The position numbers and the translations under genes were made by a program. 64,000 nucleotides of DNA from Hoplostethus atlanticus (taxonomy: Eukaryota > Chordata > Actinopteri > Trachichthyiformes > Trachichthyidae), in assembly GCA_034670405.1 (NCBI GenBank), contig JAXDDX010000175.1, forward strand, positions 766,585 to 830,584, written 5' to 3'. The notes beneath the pieces were generated by a model. The model was not told the origin of the DNA and made no database searches. It saw only the letters and a program-made list of their open reading frames with translations. This document shows, one piece after another, positions 59,737 through 64,000 of this stretch. Within the stretch, counting starts at the first letter, position 1. Each line of letters begins with the position of its first letter.

Positions 59737-60193
59737 AATGCCTGATAGCTCCATACGCGGAGTTATTTTCGTTCTTTGTTTTTCTTATTAACCTAAAAAG
59801 TAGGCTTATTTTACGTTTTGAACAAAGCAAAATAAATGCACTTTTTTCTTTACCAATTAACATAATTATTTATTATTATTTTAAGTTAAACATTGATCTG
59901 TAAATCTGCATAAATCACACACAGCAACAAATATAGCCTTAGTTCAAACAAGTCAATCAAAATGATTGACTGATCTATTTTTTCTTATCATTAGCTGAGT
60001 GGTTGAGAATAATGTTTTATTTTAAGAAGTTAATTTATTTCACTTCATATTGATGCCAGTTCATTAAAATACATTCTTATAACATATGCATGGTGTCATT
60101 TTTAGCTTAAAGGGGGTGGGGGGTTGGGAGGTGCCGTGAAAAGAAATTGACTATGAAGGGGTGCCTTGGTTTGAAAAAGTTTGGGAACCACTG

Positions 60194-60790
60194 TCCTAGG
60201 CTATTGCTAGGGTCTCCTGGGTGGTTTCTAGGGTGTTGCCAGGGTGTCATGGGCCGTTGCTAGGGTATCCTGGGCCGTTGCTAGGGTGTCCTGGGCCGTT
60301 GCTAGGGTGTCCTAGGCCGTTGCTAGGGTGTCCTAGGCAGTTGCTAGGGTGTCCTGGGCCGTTGCTAGGGTGTCCTAGGCCATTGCAAGGGTGTTGCTAT
60401 GGTGTCCTGGGCCATTGCTAGGGTGTCCTAGGCGGTTGCTAGGGTGTTGCTAGGGTGTCCTGGGCCGTTGCTAGGGTGTCCTAGGCGGTTGCTAGGGTGT
60501 TGCTAGGGTGTCCTGGGCCATTGCTAGGGTGTCCTAGGCCGTTGCTAGGGTGTTGCTAGGGTGTCCTGGGTCGTTGCTAGGGTGTCCTAGGCCGTTGCTA
60601 GGGTGTGCTGGGCCGTTGCTAGGGTGTTGCTAGGGTGTCCTGGGCCGTTGCTAGGGTGTCCTAGGCCGTTGCTAGGGTGTCCTGGGCGGTTGCTATGGTG
60701 TCCTAGGCTGGTTGCTAGGGTGTCATAGTTGGTTGCTAGGGTGTCATAGTTGGTTCCTATGTTGTTTGTAAGTCGTTGCTAAGGTCTAAT
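60194..60790 (+). repeat. 21-bp minisatellite, right part
   Basis: About 27 units of ttgctagggtgtcctgggcc and variants (tcctaggcc, tgttgctaggg). It continues the array at 39402-39451. The short frame GCPGPLLGC across it is a repeat artefact. Confidence 0.93.
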
Positions 60791-60799
60791 ATGTCATTG

Positions 60800-61160
60800 C
60801 TAATGTGTAGTAGCTGGATCCAAAATGGCCACCAAGATCCAAAATGGCGGCATTGTAGTAGTACTAGTAGTAGTAGTAGTAGTAGAATGTTGTATGAAGT
60901 TGAATGCAGTTGCATTACAAATACATTGATGTCTATGTGATTGCTAAGGTGTTCTAGCTGGATCCAAAATGGCCGCCTGGATCCAAAATGGCAGCATTTT
61001 TAGTAGTACTCGTAGTAGTACTTGAACGTTGAATGCAGTTGCATTACAAATACATTGATGTCTATGTGATTGCTAAGGTGTACTAGCTGGATCCAAAATG
61101 GTCACCTCGATCCAAAATGGCGGCATATGTAGTAGTACTAGTAGTAGTACTTGAAAGTTG
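60800..61160 (+). repeat. About 120-bp tandem repeat with AAAATGGCGGC motifs and TAG tracts
   Basis: Three units share AGCTGGATCCAAAATGG, a second GATCCAAAATGGCGGC, a TAGTAGTACTAGTAG tract and TTGCATTACAAATACATTGA. A further short tandem of AATACATTGAAGTCTATG follows at 61180-61260. Confidence 0.8.
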
Positions 61161-61499
61161 AATGAAGTTGAATGCAGTTGCATTGCAAATACATTGAAGT
61201 CTATGAGTACAAAATACATTGAAGTCTATGGAGAGTTCAAAATACATTGAAGTCTATGGGCGTTTTTTGCTGACTCAGCAGCGGTACAAAGTACTTCATA
61301 ATTCCTAAAGTACTACTAGTATCTCTTAGAATAGTTGCAGAATTTCTGCAAATGTTACAAATTTCCATAGTGCGCCACAAAATTACGCACGTTTCGATAC
61401 CTGAACCACATATGTGGCACACGCGGTTTTCTGGCTACAGGTGAGCAAAAAAAGCGCACAGAAGAAGAAAGTCGGATTACAATAGTGGGTTTGCTGTTA

Positions 61500-61830
61500 C
61501 GCAGCAATCCCACTAAATATTGTGGATAAGTGCAAAAAAGTTATAAATGTGATGAGATGCCTTGTAGGGTTGGAATGGGGAGCTGAGGTAGCATCCTTGA
61601 AATATATAGATGTAGCACTAATCAGATCAAGGCTGGATTATGGGAGTGTAGTATATGGATCTGCAGCAAAAACTGTGCTTGGAGAATTAGATGTGATCCA
61701 AGCCCGGACCCTCAGATTGTGCACAGGAGCAGCAAGAACATCACCTGTGTGTGCCATACAAGTCGAGGCAGGAGAAATGCCGCTGTGGTTACGCAGGAAG
61801 CAGCTCAGAGTCACTTCTGGAGGAGGGATG
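61500..61830 (+). pseudogene. LINE reverse-transcriptase C-terminal remnant
   Basis: Translation reads KCKKVINVMRCLVGLEWGAE, then ALIRSRLDYGSVVYGSAAK and [20 protein letters not shown], a segment downstream of the reverse transcriptase core in Nimb/I-type fish LINEs. The frame then runs into the minisatellite. The clade is tentative. Confidence 0.6.
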
Positions 61831-63360
61831 AAGAGAGAGGGAGGGATGGAAGAAGGAGGGATGAAGAGAGGGATGAAGAGAGGGATGAAGAGAGAGGGAG
61901 TTAAGGAAGAAGAAGGGATGAAGAGAGGGAGGGATGGATGAAGGGATGAAGAGAAAGGGAGGGATGGAAGAAGGAGGGATGAAGAGAAAGGGATGGAAGA
62001 AGGAGGGATGAAGAGAGAGGGAGGGATGGAAGAAGGAGGGATGAAGAGAGAGGCAGGGATGGAAGGAGGGATGAGAGGGAGGGATGGAAGAAGAATGGAT
62101 GAAGAGAGAAGGAGGGATGGAAGAAGGAGGGATGAAGAGAGGGAGGGATGGAAGGAGGAGGGATGAAGAGAGAGGTGGGGATGGAAGTAGGAGGGATGAA
62201 GAGAGATGGAGGGATGGAAGAAGGAGGGATGAAGAGAGGAGGGATGGAAGAAGGAGGGATGAAGAGAGGGAGGGATGGAAGGAGGAGGGATGAAGAGAGG
62301 GAGGGATGGAAGAAGGAGGGATGAAGAGAGAAGGAGGGATGGAAGAAGGAGGGATGAAGAGAGAGGGAGTTAAGGAAGAAGAAGGGATGAAGAGAGGGAG
62401 GGATGGAAGAAGGAGGGATGAAGAGAGAAGGAGGGATGAAGAGAGGGAGGGATGAAGAGAGAGGGAGGGATGGAAGAAGGAGGGATGAAGAGAGAAGGAG
62501 GGATGGAAGAAGGAGGGATGAAGAGAGAAGGAGGGATGGAAGAAGGAGGGATGAAGAGAGAGGGAGGGATGGAAGGAGGGATGAGAGGGAGAGATGGAAG
62601 AAGAATAGATGAAGAGAGAAGGAGGGATGGAAGAAGGAGGGATGAAGAGAGAAGGAGGGATGGAAGAAGGAGGGATGAAGAGAGGGAGGGATGGAAGGAG
62701 GAGGGATGAAGAGAGAAGGAGGGATGGAAGAAGAAGGGATGAAGAGAGAAGGAGGGATGGAAGAAGGAGGGATGAAGAGAAGGAGGGATGAAGAGAGGGA
62801 GGGATGAAGAGAGAGGGAGGGATGGAAGAAGGAGGGATGAAGAGAAAAGGAGAGATGGAAGAAGGAGGGATGAAGAGAGAAAGAGGGATGGAAGAAGAAG
62901 GGATGAAGAGAGAAGGAGGGATGGAAGAAGGAGGGATGAGAAGGAGGGATGGAAGAAGAATGGATGAAGAGAGAAGGAGGGATGGAAGGAGGGATGAAGA
63001 GAGAAGGACGGATGGAAGAAGGAGGATGAAGAGAGGGAGGGATGGAAGGAGGGATGAAGAGAGAGGGAGGGATGGAAGAAGGAGGGATGAAGAGAGAGGG
63101 AGGGATGGAAGGAGGGATGAAGAGAGAGGGAGTTAAGGAAGAAGAAGGGATGAAGAGAGGGAGGGATGGATAAGGCGGATGAAGAGGGAGGGAGGGATGG
63201 AAGGAGGGATGAAGAGAGGGAGGGATGGAAGAAGGAGGGATGAAGAGAGAGGGAGGGATGGAAGAAGGAGAATGAGATAGGGAGGGATGACGAGAGGGAG
63301 GGATGGAAGAAGGAGGGATGAGAGAGAGGGATGAAGAAGGAGGGATGAAGAGAGAGGGAA
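61820..63360 (+). repeat. Purine-rich minisatellite (GGGATGGAAGAAGGA type)
   Basis: Dozens of units of about 15-33 bp built from GGGATGAAGAGAGAGGGA and GGGATGGAAGAAGGA. The plus strand is almost pure purine. Long frames on both strands, including a 557-codon minus-strand frame of Ser/Pro/His/Phe repeats, arise from the unit length and lack of stop words and are not genes. Confidence 0.93.
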
Positions 63361-64000
63361 GAGGAAGAAGGAGAGAAAGAAAAGAAAAGGAAAAAGGGAG
63401 AGAAAAAGAAAAAGGAAAAAAAAGGGAGAGAGGGAAGGGGAAAAAGAAAGGCGAGGAGAGAGGGAAGAGAGGAAAAAATTTACCCCTTTTTTCCTTTTTT
63501 AACCCCCAAATTTTTGATTGGGGTCCGTAGCGATATCTTTCTTTCAATTGGACCATTTTCATGCCCCCAAACATACAGAAATGTGTTTTACCGGGGGGGA
63601 AAATGTTCCCTGAAAAAACCTTTAGAAAACTTCACCCTCCATTGAAACCGACTCATGAATTTCCTGCTTCCAAAATCACAAAAGATGGAGAAAGGGACGG
63701 AGTGATAGAAAGAGAAAAAGGGGGTTGTCTTGGAGTCGTTGGGTTTCCTAGCAGATGGAAATGGGAAGAAGGGGGGATAGAAAAGAGGGGGAAAGGGGAG
63801 GGATGAAAAATAAAAAGAAGGGGGGATGGAAGAAGGGAGAAAGGGGGGGTGGAAAAGGGGGGGATGGGAAGGGGGGTAAAAAAAAAAAGGAGGGGTGAGG
63901 GGGGGAGGGAAAAAGGATGGGAAAAGGGGGGGGAGGGATGGGGGGGGGGGGGGGAAGAAGGGAGGGAAAAAGAAGAGAGGGGGGGGGGAAATGAAAAAAG
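63361..64000. other. Low-complexity sequence, probably poor quality
   Basis: Homopolymer-rich A/G sequence with long G runs and erratic variants of the preceding repeat. It resembles an uncertain assembly or read end. No feature can be supported. Confidence 0.6.

Larger units (their letters stand above)
39452..60193 (+). mobile_element. hAT (Charlie-like) element holding all the nested insertions
   Basis: The termini are CAGTGGTTCCCAAA at the left and its inverse TTTGGGAACCACTG at the right, the typical hAT/Charlie end. The 8-bp target duplication TCCTAGGC is intact at 39444-39451 and 60194-60201. The element's own sequence is only 39452-39479 plus about 59139-60193, roughly 1.1 kb, and includes a transposase C-terminus. 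Everything else inside arrived later. Confidence 0.88.

Noticed and set aside
61901..63574. 557-codon minus-strand frame
   Set aside because: It is a translation of the purine-rich minisatellite, with Ser/Pro/His/Phe repeats and no domain or start context.
63361..64000. Possible continuation of the minisatellite or a gene end
   Set aside because: Homopolymer-laden, erratic sequence suggests low quality, so no interpretation is safe.

Overview
The window looks like nuclear DNA of a teleost fish. The evidence is one spliced and one single-exon vertebrate gene, dense CA/GT, GA and GATA microsatellites, and teleost-type transposable elements (L2-like LINEs, DIRS-like, hAT, piggyBac-like, CACTA-like and Academ-like). 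No bacterial, organellar or CRISPR features are visible.

Layout. Positions 1-21,000 are mostly non-coding: microsatellites, a DIRS-like retrotransposon remnant near 7.7-8.4 kb, and a perfect 177-bp direct duplication near 3 kb. At 21.07-22.66 kb (minus strand) lies an intact single-exon alpha-2 adrenergic receptor, most likely adra2b. At 25.5-27.6 kb, on the same strand, lies a ten-exon astacin metalloprotease whose exons join in frame with consensus splice sites; it has a Ser/Thr-rich C-terminal tail like ovastacin (astl). ADRA2B and ASTL are also neighbours in mammals, so the two calls support each other. From 28.5 to 32.3 kb there is an L2-like LINE whose reverse transcriptase is interrupted by a 500-bp solo LTR. 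From 33.6 to 36.3 kb there is a degraded or partial HIPK-like kinase gene (minus strand), followed by a piggyBac-like palindromic MITE.

The most striking region is 39.4-60.8 kb, a set of nested insertions whose borders can be read from target-site duplications. A 21-bp minisatellite is split by a hAT element (8-bp TSD TCCTAGGC). The hAT is split by a long hairpin MITE (8-bp TSD GCCGCGGC). One arm of the MITE is split twice: by a 7.2-kb long-TIR element with XPG-like nuclease and Cys8 modules (Academ-like, TSD CAT), and by an 11.2-kb CACTA-like element (TSD TA). Within these lie an L2 fragment and three LTR-like units with TGTGGC...GCCACA ends. The CACTA-like element carries two apparently intact genes: a spliced SAM-domain gene and an 818-residue zinc-finger transposase ORF sitting inside the first intron of that gene.

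Positions 60.8-64.0 kb hold tandem repeats, a LINE reverse-transcriptase remnant, a purine-rich minisatellite and low-complexity sequence of doubtful quality. All family assignments rest on motif reading; no database search was possible.
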